This document shows positions 10,524-20,128 of a stretch of DNA of 64,000 bases, one piece after another (the stretch's first letter is position 1; each line of letters starts with the position of its first letter). Source of the stretch: Luteimonas sp. (GTDB lineage: Bacteria > Pseudomonadota > Gammaproteobacteria > Xanthomonadales > Xanthomonadaceae); assembly GCA_024707405.1 (NCBI GenBank), contig JANPZU010000005.1, positions 434,001 through 498,000 on the forward strand, in the 5' to 3' direction. The notes beneath the pieces were generated by a model. It saw nothing but the letters and a program-made list of their open reading frames with translations, ran no database searches and was not told the DNA's origin. Made by a program: the position numbers and the translations under genes.

Positions 10524-11432
10524 ATGCCGCAGCAGCGCACCATCAAGAACGAGATCCGGGCCACCGGCGTCGGCTTGCACAGCGGCGAGAAGGTGTTCCT
10601 GACGCTGCGCCCCGCCTCGCCCGATACCGGCATCGTGTTCCGTCGCGTCGACCTCGATCCCGTGGTCGAGATTCCCGCGTCCGGCGACCTGGTCACCGAG
10701 ACCACGCTGTGCACCGGGCTGACCTGCAACGGCGCCAAGGTACAGACCGTCGAGCATCTGATGTCCGCACTCGCCGGCCTCGGCGTCGACAACCTCTACG
10801 TCGACCTGTCCGCGCCCGAAGTGCCGATCATGGATGGCTCGTCCGGCCCGTTCGTGTTCCTGCTGCAGTCGGCGGGCATCGTCGAGCAGGCCGCGCCCAA
10901 GCGCTTCATCCGCATCAAGCGTGCGGTGGAAGTCACCGAAGGCGACAAGATCGCCCGCTTCGAGCCGTTCGACGGCTTCAAGCTGAGCTTCACCATCGAC
11001 TTCGACCATCCTTCCATCCCGTCCTCGCAATCGCGGGCGGAAGTCGAATTCTCGACCGAGGCCTACATCCGCGAAGTCAGCCGCGCCCGTACCTTCGGTT
11101 TCATGCGCGACCTCGAATACATGCGTGATCGCAACCTCGGCCTCGGCGGCTCGATGGACAACGCCATCGTGCTCGACGAGTTCCGCGTGCTCAACGAGGA
11201 CGGCCTGCGCTACGCCGACGAGTTCGTGCGTCACAAGATCCTCGATGCCGTCGGCGACCTGTACCTCGCCGGCCGGCCGGTCCTGGGTGCGTTCTACGGC
11301 TACAAGTCCGGCCATGCGCTCAACAACAAGCTGGTGCGCGCGCTGCTCGCCGACCGTGCCGCCTGGGAAGAGGTGACCTTTCCCCAGACCGCCCCGGCGC
11401 CGGTGGCTTACGGGGCACCGGTCGCCGCCTGA
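10524..11432 (+). CDS. lpxC: UDP-3-O-acyl-N-acetylglucosamine deacetylase LpxC
   Basis: Zinc deacetylase that catalyses the committed step of lipid A synthesis. ATG 10524 gives 302 residues beginning [20 protein letters not shown], the usual LpxC start. Frame extends further upstream but is not LpxC-like. Zinc ligands are visible as His in TVEHLMSAL (about residue 78) and as His/Asp in [11 protein letters not shown] (about residues 236-241). The catalytic His lies in [12 protein letters not shown] (about 264). It stands at its usual place after ftsZ. A convergent gap containing a GTGA-N6-TCAC palindrome separates it from dciA. Confidence 0.97.
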   Translation: MPQQRTIKNEIRATGVGLHSGEKVFLTLRPASPDTGIVFRRVDLDPVVEIPASGDLVTETTLCTGLTCNGAKVQTVEHLMSALAGLGVDNLYVDLSAPEVPIMDGSSGPFVFLLQSAGIVEQAAPKRFIRIKRAVEVTEGDKIARFEPFDGFKLSFTIDFDHPSIPSSQSRAEVEFSTEAYIREVSRARTFGFMRDLEYMRDRNLGLGGSMDNAIVLDEFRVLNEDGLRYADEFVRHKILDAVGDLYLAGRPVLGAFYGYKSGHALNNKLVRALLADRAAWEEVTFPQTAPAPVAYGAPVAA

Positions 11433-11490
11433 CGCAGGTTCTGCGTCCAAGCCATTGATTCAGATAAGAATCTTGGCAATACGCGAGATC

Positions 11491-11504
11491 GTGACCGCAG
11501 TCAC
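11491..11504. promoter_or_regulatory. GTGA-N6-TCAC palindrome in a convergent gap
   Basis: GTGACCGCAGTCAC is a perfect palindrome matching the core of CRP/Clp-type sites (GTGA-N6-TCAC), although the outer T and A of the full consensus are missing. It sits 59 bases after lpxC and before the 3' end of the opposite-strand dciA, so no promoter is obvious. It may be a chance palindrome. Confidence 0.3.
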
Positions 11505-11551
11505 GAATTTACGCAAAAATCGCCCGATCGATACGCCCGGCTAGCGTTCCG

Positions 11552-12115
11552 TTAACTTCCCGCCCGCTTCGGGCCGGTAGGATGCCCCGTCCGCAGCGGG
11601 TCGTCGGGTTCGCCCCCGCCCGTTGCCGGATCGGTTCCATCCTGTCCGGTGCCTCCCTTCGGGGACGCATGCAGGGATGCCCGGATCTGGCGCAGGTGTT
11701 CGCCTGCCGTTCCCGGTGTCCCGGCTTGCCGTGCAGGCGTGCTGGCCTTGATGGCCGCACGCAGGGGCCGGGAAGTCGTCCTCACGACGACGTCCGCGAC
11801 ATCCAGCCCGACGGAGCGGGCAGCGTCGACCAGTCCCTGGGAAGCCATGCGCAGCCTGGCGTTCCAGACCGGCGAATCGACGAGGAAGACCAGCTTCCTG
11901 CCATCCACGTTCGCCAGCCGCGCATGCGGGGCGAGTCCGGGCGGCAGCAGCGGCTGGAGCAGGCGATCCAGTTCGTCGAGCCAGAGGGCACGGCGGATCG
12001 GGTCGGCGGCAGCTCCCGACAACAGCGCATCCAGCGCCTGCGTCGGAGAGGAAGTTCGCTCCCCATCGGCAGGACGGCCGGGCACCCCGTAGCGTTTGGA
12101 CGACGGATCAGACAT
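11552..12115 (-). CDS. dciA: DUF721/DciA-family protein
   Basis: A 187-residue product whose middle part (LDELDRLLQPLLPPGLAPHARLANVDGRKLVFLVDSPVW in outline) fits the DUF721 fold. This includes a hydrophobic strand followed by W-N-A-R-L-R and a helix. DciA proteins load or recruit the replicative helicase in bacteria without DnaC. The C-terminal 60 residues are Gly/Pro/Thr-rich and probably disordered. Start is set at 12115 (MSDPSSKR); an alternative ATG six codons upstream at 12133 would overlap the divergent peptidase gene. Position between lpxC and the M23-secA pair matches my recollection of xanthomonad gene order. Family assignment is good; helicase loading is inferred. Confidence 0.75.
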   Translation of the reverse strand: MSDPSSKRYGVPGRPADGERTSSPTQALDALLSGAAADPIRRALWLDELDRLLQPLLPPGLAPHARLANVDGRKLVFLVDSPVWNARLRMASQGLVDAARSVGLDVADVVVRTTSRPLRAAIKASTPARQAGTPGTAGEHLRQIRASLHASPKGGTGQDGTDPATGGGEPDDPLRTGHPTGPKRAGS

Positions 12116-12121
12116 CAGCAC

Positions 12122-13048
12122 ATGACTGTACATATGAATTTCCTCCATGGCATTTCTGCCTGGACGCAACGCACCGCCACCCGCACCGTCGCCGCATGCC
12201 GCGCCAAGCTCGCCGAGAAGCCGGCGTCGTGCGCGATCGTGCTGATGGCCGCCGGCATGGGCGTGGCGATCGGCCTCGGCAATGCCGGCACCCTGCGCGT
12301 GCAGGCCGCACTCGCCCAGCAGGAAGCCGAGATGCTGGAGACGCGCCGCGAGGCGCAGCGCGAGGTCAACGCACTGGCCGCCCGCCTGGGCGAGTTGCAG
12401 GCGCAGGCCAACCGCCTCAATGCCCTCGGCGACCGCCTGACCCGCGTCGCCAAGCTCGGCGACGGCGAATTCGATTTCAACCGCCCGATCGGCGTCGGCG
12501 GTGCCGAGGCCAGCCGCGACATGCGTGCCGGCGAACTGGTCGAAGGACTGGGCGAGGTCGAACGCGACTTCGCCCGTTCGGGCAGCCAGCTCTCGGTGCT
12601 CGAGGCGCTGCTGTTCGACCAGGAACTCGAACGCAACGCGATGCCCTCGCGCGCACCGGTCGCCAACAGCTTCATCACGTCCGGCTACGGCCATCGCGCC
12701 GATCCGTTCGGCGGCGGCGGCCAGTACCACCGCGGCATCGATTTCGACGCCAAGGTCGGCGATTCCGTGCTCACCGTCGCCGATGGCGTGGTCAGTTATT
12801 CCGGCTGGCGAGCAGGCTACGGCAACGTGGTCGAGGTCGACCATGGCAACGGCTTCGTCACCCGTTACGCGCACAACTCGCGCAACACGGTGAAGGTGGG
12901 CGACCTCGTCCGCGTCGGCCACGAAATCGCCAAGGCCGGTTCCACCGGTCGCTCCACCGGCGCACACGTGCATTTCGAAGTCTGGGAGAACGGACGCGTC
13001 CACAACCCGCGCAAGTTCCTCGGCGAGATCGGCGCGAAGCGCATGTGA
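12122..13048 (+). CDS. M23-family metallopeptidase, membrane anchored
   Basis: Predicted periplasmic peptidoglycan endopeptidase of 308 residues. One membrane segment (about residues 28-48, ASCAIVLMAAGMGVAIGLG) is followed by a coiled-coil stretch rich in Glu/Arg/Leu (about 55-100). A C-terminal LytM domain carries the zinc motifs HRGIDFD (His and Asp) and HVHFE (His-x-His). All LytM metal ligands are present, so it should be active rather than an EnvC-like activator. Start may be ATG 12122 or ATG 12134; neither has a clear ribosome-binding site. It is divergent from dciA with only a few bases between the start codons. Confidence 0.88.
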   Translation: MTVHMNFLHGISAWTQRTATRTVAACRAKLAEKPASCAIVLMAAGMGVAIGLGNAGTLRVQAALAQQEAEMLETRREAQREVNALAARLGELQAQANRLNALGDRLTRVAKLGDGEFDFNRPIGVGGAEASRDMRAGELVEGLGEVERDFARSGSQLSVLEALLFDQELERNAMPSRAPVANSFITSGYGHRADPFGGGGQYHRGIDFDAKVGDSVLTVADGVVSYSGWRAGYGNVVEVDHGNGFVTRYAHNSRNTVKVGDLVRVGHEIAKAGSTGRSTGAHVHFEVWENGRVHNPRKFLGEIGAKRM

Positions 13049-13055
13049 TCTTGTC

Positions 13056-13190
13056 CCTTCCCCTGTTTGCGGGGGAAGGTGCCCGCAGGGCGGATGGGGG
13101 ACGATCCGCCTCTACGCTGCAAGCCCTCATCCGGCACTGCGCGCCGCCTTTCCCCGTGCACGGCGCATGTCCCGCGTGCGGGAGAAGGGG
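13056..13190. repeat. intergenic hairpin repeat, M23-secA gap
   Basis: CTTCCCC and GGGGGAAG flank TGTTTGC at about 13056-13076. A related GC-rich sequence follows to 13190 (CTTTCCCC...GGGAGAAGGGG). The first hairpin recurs at 16178-16200 and 46740-46766, marking a dispersed intergenic family. The gap of 367 bases holds this repeat, then the secA promoter and leader hairpin; I see no gene in it. Confidence 0.65.
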
Positions 13191-13290
13191 AGGAGGCTTG
13201 TGGCGCAAGGCACAGCCATCGCGGTTCACTGCCGTCACGCGTGGCGACGCGTTCGTCTGGCTGGCGGCTGTTGGTAGCGTTTGGCGCCCC

Positions 13291-13324
13291 TTGCAAACGC
13301 CCCGGGGCGCCACCACGGTACAAT
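13291..13324 (+). promoter_or_regulatory. candidate secA promoter
   Basis: TACAAT at 13319-13324 is a good -10 element. The nearest -35 match, TTGCAA at 13291-13296, is 22 bases away, longer than ideal, so an activator or a weaker -35 may be used. Transcription would start near 13331, just before the leader hairpin. Confidence 0.45.
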
Positions 13325-13338
13325 GCGCGTTGCCACAG

Positions 13339-13361
13339 AAGGGCGCCATGGCGCCCTTTTT
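13339..13361 (+). terminator. terminator-like hairpin in the secA leader
   Basis: GGGCGCC-AT-GGCGCCC followed by five T bases is a textbook intrinsic terminator. It lies only 15 bases after the likely -10 element and 55 bases before the secA start codon. Either it ends readthrough from the M23 gene, with the true promoter further on, or it attenuates secA itself. Confidence 0.75.
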
Positions 13362-13415
13362 CATTGCCGGCCCGCCCCGCGGCCCGCCGGCTCCGTCCCA
13401 CTTTCCGGTAAGACC

Positions 13416-16145
<2,730 letters not shown>

Positions 16146-16177
16146 GCACGCCGATCCCTTGCCCTTGGGCTTCATCC

Positions 16178-16200
16178 TTCCCCTGCGTGCGGGGGAAGGC
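16178..16200. repeat. intergenic hairpin repeat after secA
   Basis: CCTTCCCC and GGGGGAAGG flank a short loop (TGCGTGC), 33 bases past the secA stop. It is another copy of the hairpin family at 13056 and 46740 and could end or protect the secA transcript. Confidence 0.6.
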
Positions 16201-16280
16201 GTCGAAGGTGGATGTGGGGCGGTTCGCCTCGTCGTGCCTGCTTTCGAGCCGTACCCGCAGCGGATGGCAGCCTCATCGCA

Positions 16281-17246
16281 ATGAGTGCTGCCGACAGCGC
16301 CAAGCGCGTCCATGTCGTCGCCGGCGTCATCACCGACAAACGCGGCCGCATCCTGTTGGCGCGGCGCACCGAAGGCAGCGACCTGGCCGGCCTGTGGGAA
16401 TTCCCCGGCGGCAAGGTCGAGCCGGGCGAAACGCCCGAAGCCGCGCTCGCCCGCGAGCTGCATGAAGAACTCGGCATCCACGCCATCCCCGGTGCCGCGT
16501 TGATCGACGTGCCGCAGCGCTATCCGTCCAAGCGCCTGCGCCTGGACGTGCGCCGCATCGATGCATGGCACGGCACGCCGAAGGGACAGGAAGGCCAGGC
16601 GCTGGCCTGGGTCGCGCCGGACAAGCTCACGCGTTACGACATGCCGCCGGCGGATCGCCCGGTGGTGGCGGCCTTGCTGCAGCCCGACCGTTACCTGGTC
16701 ACGCCCCAGCCTGGCGACGACGATGGCGCATGGCGCGCCTCGCTCGAAGCCGCGCTCGCCTTGGGCATCCGCCGCGTGCAGTTCCGCGTCCATGGCGTGG
16801 ACGACGTGCGTTGCCGCCGATTGTTGTCGCAGGCCGTCGTGCTGGCGCAGTCAACGGGCGCCGAGTTGCTGGTCAATGGCGATGCCGCGCTCGCGCACGA
16901 ATTCGGCATCGGCCTGCACCTGCGCGCGGCGCAGTTGCGCGAAGTCATCGGGACTCGCATGCGCCCCGTGCCAGCCGGCGTACCGCTTGCCGCGTCCTGC
17001 CACGATGCCGAAGAACTGCACCTCGCGCAGGCACTGGGCTGCGACTTCGCCGTCCTCGGCGCAGTCAACGCCACGCCCACGCACCCCGGGCAGGATGGCA
17101 TCGGCTGGGACGGATTCGCCACCTTGCGCGAACAGGTCTCGCTGCCGCTCTACGCTATCGGTGGAGTGATCCCCGATGACATGCCCGCCGCACGCAACCA
17201 TGGCGCACAGGGCATCGCTGCGATCAGAGGGCTATGGCCTGCTTAG
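16281..17246 (+). CDS. Nudix hydrolase fused to a thiamine-phosphate-synthase-like domain
   Basis: A 321-residue two-domain protein. Residues 1-135 are a MutT-type Nudix domain: the box G-x5-E-x7-REUxEExGU reads as GKVEPGE, then ALARELHEELGI. MutT enzymes remove 8-oxo-dGTP from the nucleotide pool. Residues 155-321 form a TIM-barrel segment like ThiE/TenI, with LGCDFAVLGAVNATPTHPG and LYAIGGVIPDD. Similar fusions occur downstream of secA in other gammaproteobacteria, and the second domain's role is unclear. Start ATG 16281 is preferred because upstream residues are encoded in the secA-distal hairpin repeat. Nudix assignment is firm; thiamine synthesis is not claimed. Confidence 0.88.
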   Translation: MSAADSAKRVHVVAGVITDKRGRILLARRTEGSDLAGLWEFPGGKVEPGETPEAALARELHEELGIHAIPGAALIDVPQRYPSKRLRLDVRRIDAWHGTPKGQEGQALAWVAPDKLTRYDMPPADRPVVAALLQPDRYLVTPQPGDDDGAWRASLEAALALGIRRVQFRVHGVDDVRCRRLLSQAVVLAQSTGAELLVNGDAALAHEFGIGLHLRAAQLREVIGTRMRPVPAGVPLAASCHDAEELHLAQALGCDFAVLGAVNATPTHPGQDGIGWDGFATLREQVSLPLYAIGGVIPDDMPAARNHGAQGIAAIRGLWPA

Positions 17247-17314
17247 CAAGCACCATCCAATGATTCGGCACTCCCGTTCGGTTTCCCGGTGACACCTTGC
17301 CGTGTGTCTGGAGG

Positions 17315-17358
17315 CCCTTCGACTCCGGCGCTGCGCGCCTACGCTCAGGGCGAACGGT
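17315..17358 (+). repeat. pilus-region palindromic repeat, first copy
   Basis: Outer arms CCCTTCGACTCCG and CTCAGGGCGAACGG flank an inner stem GGCGC-TGC-GCGCC. A reverse copy at 17513-17555 has inner stem GGCGC-GTA-GCGCC, and a diverged copy at 17954-17998 has GGCGC-CAA-GCGCC. These are the start of the repeat family that fills the gaps to 30.5 kb. The 327-base gap 17247-17573 holds these copies and the microsatellite below, with no gene seen. Confidence 0.85.
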
Positions 17359-17387
17359 GGCTTCAATCTTCCTGCCAAACCCGTAAA

Positions 17388-17482
17388 CCAGAGCGTCCAG
17401 AGCGTCCAGAGCGTCCAGAGCGTCCAGAGCGCAAGAGCGCAAGAGCGCAAGAGCGCAAGAGCGCAAGAGCGCAAGAGCGTCC
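17388..17482 (+). repeat. double microsatellite between repeat copies
   Basis: About five tandem copies of the 9-mer CCAGAGCGT pass directly into about six copies of the 8-mer GAGCGCAA. The two units share GAGCG. The tract lies between a forward and a reverse copy of the pilus-region repeat and ends in a partial third copy (GGCGGAGTCGAAGGA). Such a run is a natural site for slippage. Confidence 0.85.
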
Positions 17483-17573
17483 CGCGGCGGAGTCGAAGGA
17501 CTCTTGATGCCCCCGTTCGCCCTGAGCGTAGGCGCGTAGCGCCGGAGTCGAAGGGCTGAGGTGAGTTGCAAAC

Positions 17574-17888
17574 TCAACCCGGGACTCCGCGTTGCCTGCG
17601 ATGCTTCCCCCGCGTAAGCCGGTTGATTTCCTTCCAGTCATTTGCCTGCAGGGCGATTTTCTTGGCTCGGCTCCAGCCCTTGATGCGGCGTTCCGCGCTG
17701 AGCGCTTCTTCGCGCGAAGGGAAGGCTTGCGCATGGACGAGAACGACAGGCCTCCTGCGAAAGGTGTAGCAGGTATCGATTGCGCCGGATGCATGCTGGT
17801 GCAACCTGGATTCCAGGTTGTCGGTATGGCCGGTGTAGAAGCTGCCATCCGAGCAGCGCAGCATGTAGACCCAGAACGGAATGGACAT
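17574..17888 (-). CDS. small GIY-YIG nuclease-family protein
   Basis: A 104-residue single-domain protein of the UvrC/UPF0213-like GIY-YIG class. The N-terminus VYMLRCSDGSFYTGHTDNLE holds the signature (VYML for GIY, YTG for YIG), followed by an Arg (RLHQH) and a Glu in EEALSAERRIKGWSR. These are the positions expected for catalysis and metal binding. The biological role of these stand-alone proteins is mostly unknown. It is flanked on both sides by the pilus-region palindromic repeats, with no obvious operon partner. The basic C-terminus (TRGKHRRQRG) may bind DNA. Confidence 0.85.
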   Translation of the reverse strand: MSIPFWVYMLRCSDGSFYTGHTDNLESRLHQHASGAIDTCYTFRRRPVVLVHAQAFPSREEALSAERRIKGWSRAKKIALQANDWKEINRLTRGKHRRQRGVPG

Positions 17889-18035
17889 CCTGTCCTCCTC
17901 GTGCGTGGTGCCTTGAGTCTATGGCATCGGGCATCTTGAGCAGCGGAACCTGCTCTTCGATTCCGGCGCCAAGCGCCTGCATTCAGGGCGAGTGGGCGTC
18001 ATGCAACTGGTACAACCGGATGGATTGGCCGAGTA

Positions 18036-18283
18036 CCCTTCGACTCCGCTGCGCTGCGCTCAGGGCGAACGGGGTGTGGGGAGCCCTTCGACTCCGCTGC
18101 GCTACGCTCGGGGCGAACGGGGTGTGGGGAGCCCTTCGACTCCGCTGCGCTACGCTCGGGGCGAACGGGGTGTGGGGAGCCCTTCGACTCCGCTGCGCTA
18201 CGCTCAGGGCGAACGGGATTTCATGAGATCGGATCCCTCTCGATTCCGTTCGCCCCGAGCGTAGCGCAGCGGAGTCGAAGGGC
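18036..18283. repeat. 48-bp tandem array of the pilus-region repeat plus one inverted copy
   Basis: Four direct copies begin at 18036, 18084, 18132 and 18180, an exact 48-bp period including the spacer GTGTGGGGAG. A fifth copy in reverse orientation lies at 18246-18283, just before the coaE stop. The inner stem is the short form (CGCTGCGCTACG). The 398-base gap between the nuclease gene and coaE holds this array and one diverged copy (17954-17998), with no gene seen. Confidence 0.9.
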
Positions 18284-18286
18284 GGG

Positions 18287-18925
18287 TCACCGCATCGAGC
18301 GGGCCAATTCCCGATACCGCGCATCCAGCGCGATGACCTGTGCGTCCAGCGCATCAAGCGGGCCTTCGTTGTCGATCACGTCATCTGCAATCGCCAGTCG
18401 CTGCGCGCGTGTGGCCTGTGCGTCCAGCATCCGTTGCGCCAGTGTTTCGTCGATGCCGTCGCGTGCCAGCAGGCGTGCCAGTTGCACTGCTTCGGGCACG
18501 TCCACCACCACGATCCGGCGCAGCCACGGGTACACCGCTTGCACGCCTTCGCGGTCGTGCTGGCGGCTGGCTTCGACCAGCAGCGGGATCGATGCAATTG
18601 CGTACTCCCCCGGCGCGGCGTCGCATTGCGCGCGCAGGGCGCGGCGCACGCGCGGGTGGATGATGGTTTCCAGTTGTCGCCGTGCAGACGGGTCGGCGTA
18701 GATGCGCTTGCGCATCGCCACGCGGTCGAGGTTGCCGTCCGCTGCCAGCACGCCGTCGCCAAACGTGGCCACCACCTGTGCAAGGCCCTCGCTGCCGATG
18801 GCCACTGCATCACGCGCGGCGATGTCGGCGTCGGCGACGGTCACGCCCAACGCCTCGAAGCGCCGCGTGGCCTCGCTCTTGCCCGACGCCACGCCCCCGG
18901 TCAGTCCCACCACGTAATCAGCCAT
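18287..18925 (-). CDS. coaE: dephospho-CoA kinase
   Basis: Last enzyme of coenzyme A synthesis; phosphorylates the 3'-hydroxyl of dephospho-CoA in the cytoplasm. The 212-residue product starts MADYVVGLTGGVASGKSEAT, with the P-loop GGVASGKS at residues 9-16. It continues with DADIAARDAV and IHPRVRRAL, both conserved in CoaE, and VVDVPEAVQLARLLARD. Length is slightly above the roughly 200 typical for the family. An alternative ATG lies three codons upstream. It follows pilD on the same strand, as in many pilBCD loci, but here a repeat-filled gap of over 300 bases separates them. Confidence 0.95.
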   Translation of the reverse strand: MADYVVGLTGGVASGKSEATRRFEALGVTVADADIAARDAVAIGSEGLAQVVATFGDGVLAADGNLDRVAMRKRIYADPSARRQLETIIHPRVRRALRAQCDAAPGEYAIASIPLLVEASRQHDREGVQAVYPWLRRIVVVDVPEAVQLARLLARDGIDETLAQRMLDAQATRAQRLAIADDVIDNEGPLDALDAQVIALDARYRELARSMR

Positions 18926-19019
18926 GGCGCGCATTGTGCATGGAGTTGCGGCAAGCGGCGCAGTGCACCATGGTTTGCCCTCGGCCTGCCGGATGGCCCT
19001 CGGCTGAAAAGGTGGCCGG

Positions 19020-19231
19020 AGCATGTCCTTCGACTCCGCTGCGCTACGCTCAGGACGAACGGGGTTTTCTGTGCATCGACGGGGCCGCGGCTCCAAGCCC
19101 AGGACGAAAGCGTGTGTCTGGACGAGTCTTCGCTGCGCCGCGGAGTCATGCTCAGGACGGGTGGTGCAAGCCTGAGGTGAGGATGCAAGGTTCCGTTCGC
19201 CCTGAGCGTAGCGCAGCGGAGTCGAAGGGTG
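19020..19231. repeat. two facing repeat copies, coaE-pilD gap
   Basis: A forward copy of the pilus-region repeat (19026-19064) and a reverse copy (19193-19230) face each other across about 130 bases. The reverse copy ends 18 bases before the pilD stop. The 323-base gap 18926-19248 shows no gene. Confidence 0.8.
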
Positions 19232-19248
19232 CCCTGGACAGCGATGGA

Positions 19249-20109
19249 TCAGAGCCCGGCGTAATCCCGGTAGGTGCCGACGATCCAGTCGCCCCACATG
19301 AAGACGATCCATCCGGCAATGGCCAGGTACGGGCCGAACGGGATCGGGGTGGCCTTGTCGCGGCCCTTCGCCGCCAGCCAGATCGAGCCGATGATCGCGC
19401 CCACCAGCGATGACAGCAGGATCGTCGGCAGGATGCCCTGCAGCCCGCACCATGCGCCGATGGCGGCCAGCAGCTTGAAGTCGCCGTGGCCCATGCCTTC
19501 CTTGCCGGTGATCTGCTTGAACAGCCACCACACGCTCCACAGGCTCACGTAGCCGGCAATCGCGCCCAGCAGGGCGGGCTTGGCCGGCATGTACAGGTCA
19601 TCCAGCGCGGCAATCAATCCCAGCCACATCAATGGCAACGTGAGCGAATCGGGCAGCAACTGCGTGCGGAAATCGATGCCCGCCAGCGCGATCAGGAAGC
19701 AGGTGAACAGCCCCGCGCCGAACCCTTGCCAGCCGAAGCCGAAGCGCCACACGCAGGCCACCACCAGCAGCGCGGTCAGCAGTTCCACCAGCGGGTACTG
19801 CACCGAGATCGGCGCCTTGCAACTGCGGCACTTGCCGCGCAGCGCCAGCCAGCTGAACACCGGGATGTTTTCGTACCACGACAACTGGTGGCCGCAGTGC
19901 GGGCAATGCGAACGCTCCACCACGATGCCGGGCGGCGGCGGGTCGTAGAGTTCGGGCTGCTCCAGCGCTTCGCGTGCGTCGCGCTTCCACTCCCACTCCA
20001 TGCGCCGCGGCAGGCGCAGGATCACCACGTTGAGGAAGCTGCCGACAAGGAGGCCCAGCCCGGCCACCAGCGGATAGCCGAGTTCGGGGTTTTGATCCAG
20101 GTATGCCAT
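19249..20109 (-). CDS. pilD: type IV prepilin peptidase/N-methyltransferase PilD
   Basis: Inner-membrane aspartyl protease that removes the prepilin leader and methylates the new N-terminus; it may also serve type II secretion pseudopilins. The 286-residue protein has an N-terminal segment LLVGSFLNVVILRLPRRM and a cytoplasmic zinc-type cysteine quartet, CPHCGH and CRSCKAP, at about residues 70-98. About seven membrane segments follow. The two catalytic aspartates lie in GIDFRTQLLPD and GMGHGDFKLL. It is encoded 19 bases after pilC on the same strand, so the two are probably co-transcribed. Confidence 0.96.
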   Translation of the reverse strand: MAYLDQNPELGYPLVAGLGLLVGSFLNVVILRLPRRMEWEWKRDAREALEQPELYDPPPPGIVVERSHCPHCGHQLSWYENIPVFSWLALRGKCRSCKAPISVQYPLVELLTALLVVACVWRFGFGWQGFGAGLFTCFLIALAGIDFRTQLLPDSLTLPLMWLGLIAALDDLYMPAKPALLGAIAGYVSLWSVWWLFKQITGKEGMGHGDFKLLAAIGAWCGLQGILPTILLSSLVGAIIGSIWLAAKGRDKATPIPFGPYLAIAGWIVFMWGDWIVGTYRDYAGL

Positions 20110-20128
20110 GCGTCGTTGGGTGTCGCGG

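Noticed and set aside
17388..18283. CRISPR array
   Set aside because: Repeats are palindromic and tandem with identical spacers; there are no unique spacers of even length and no cas genes.
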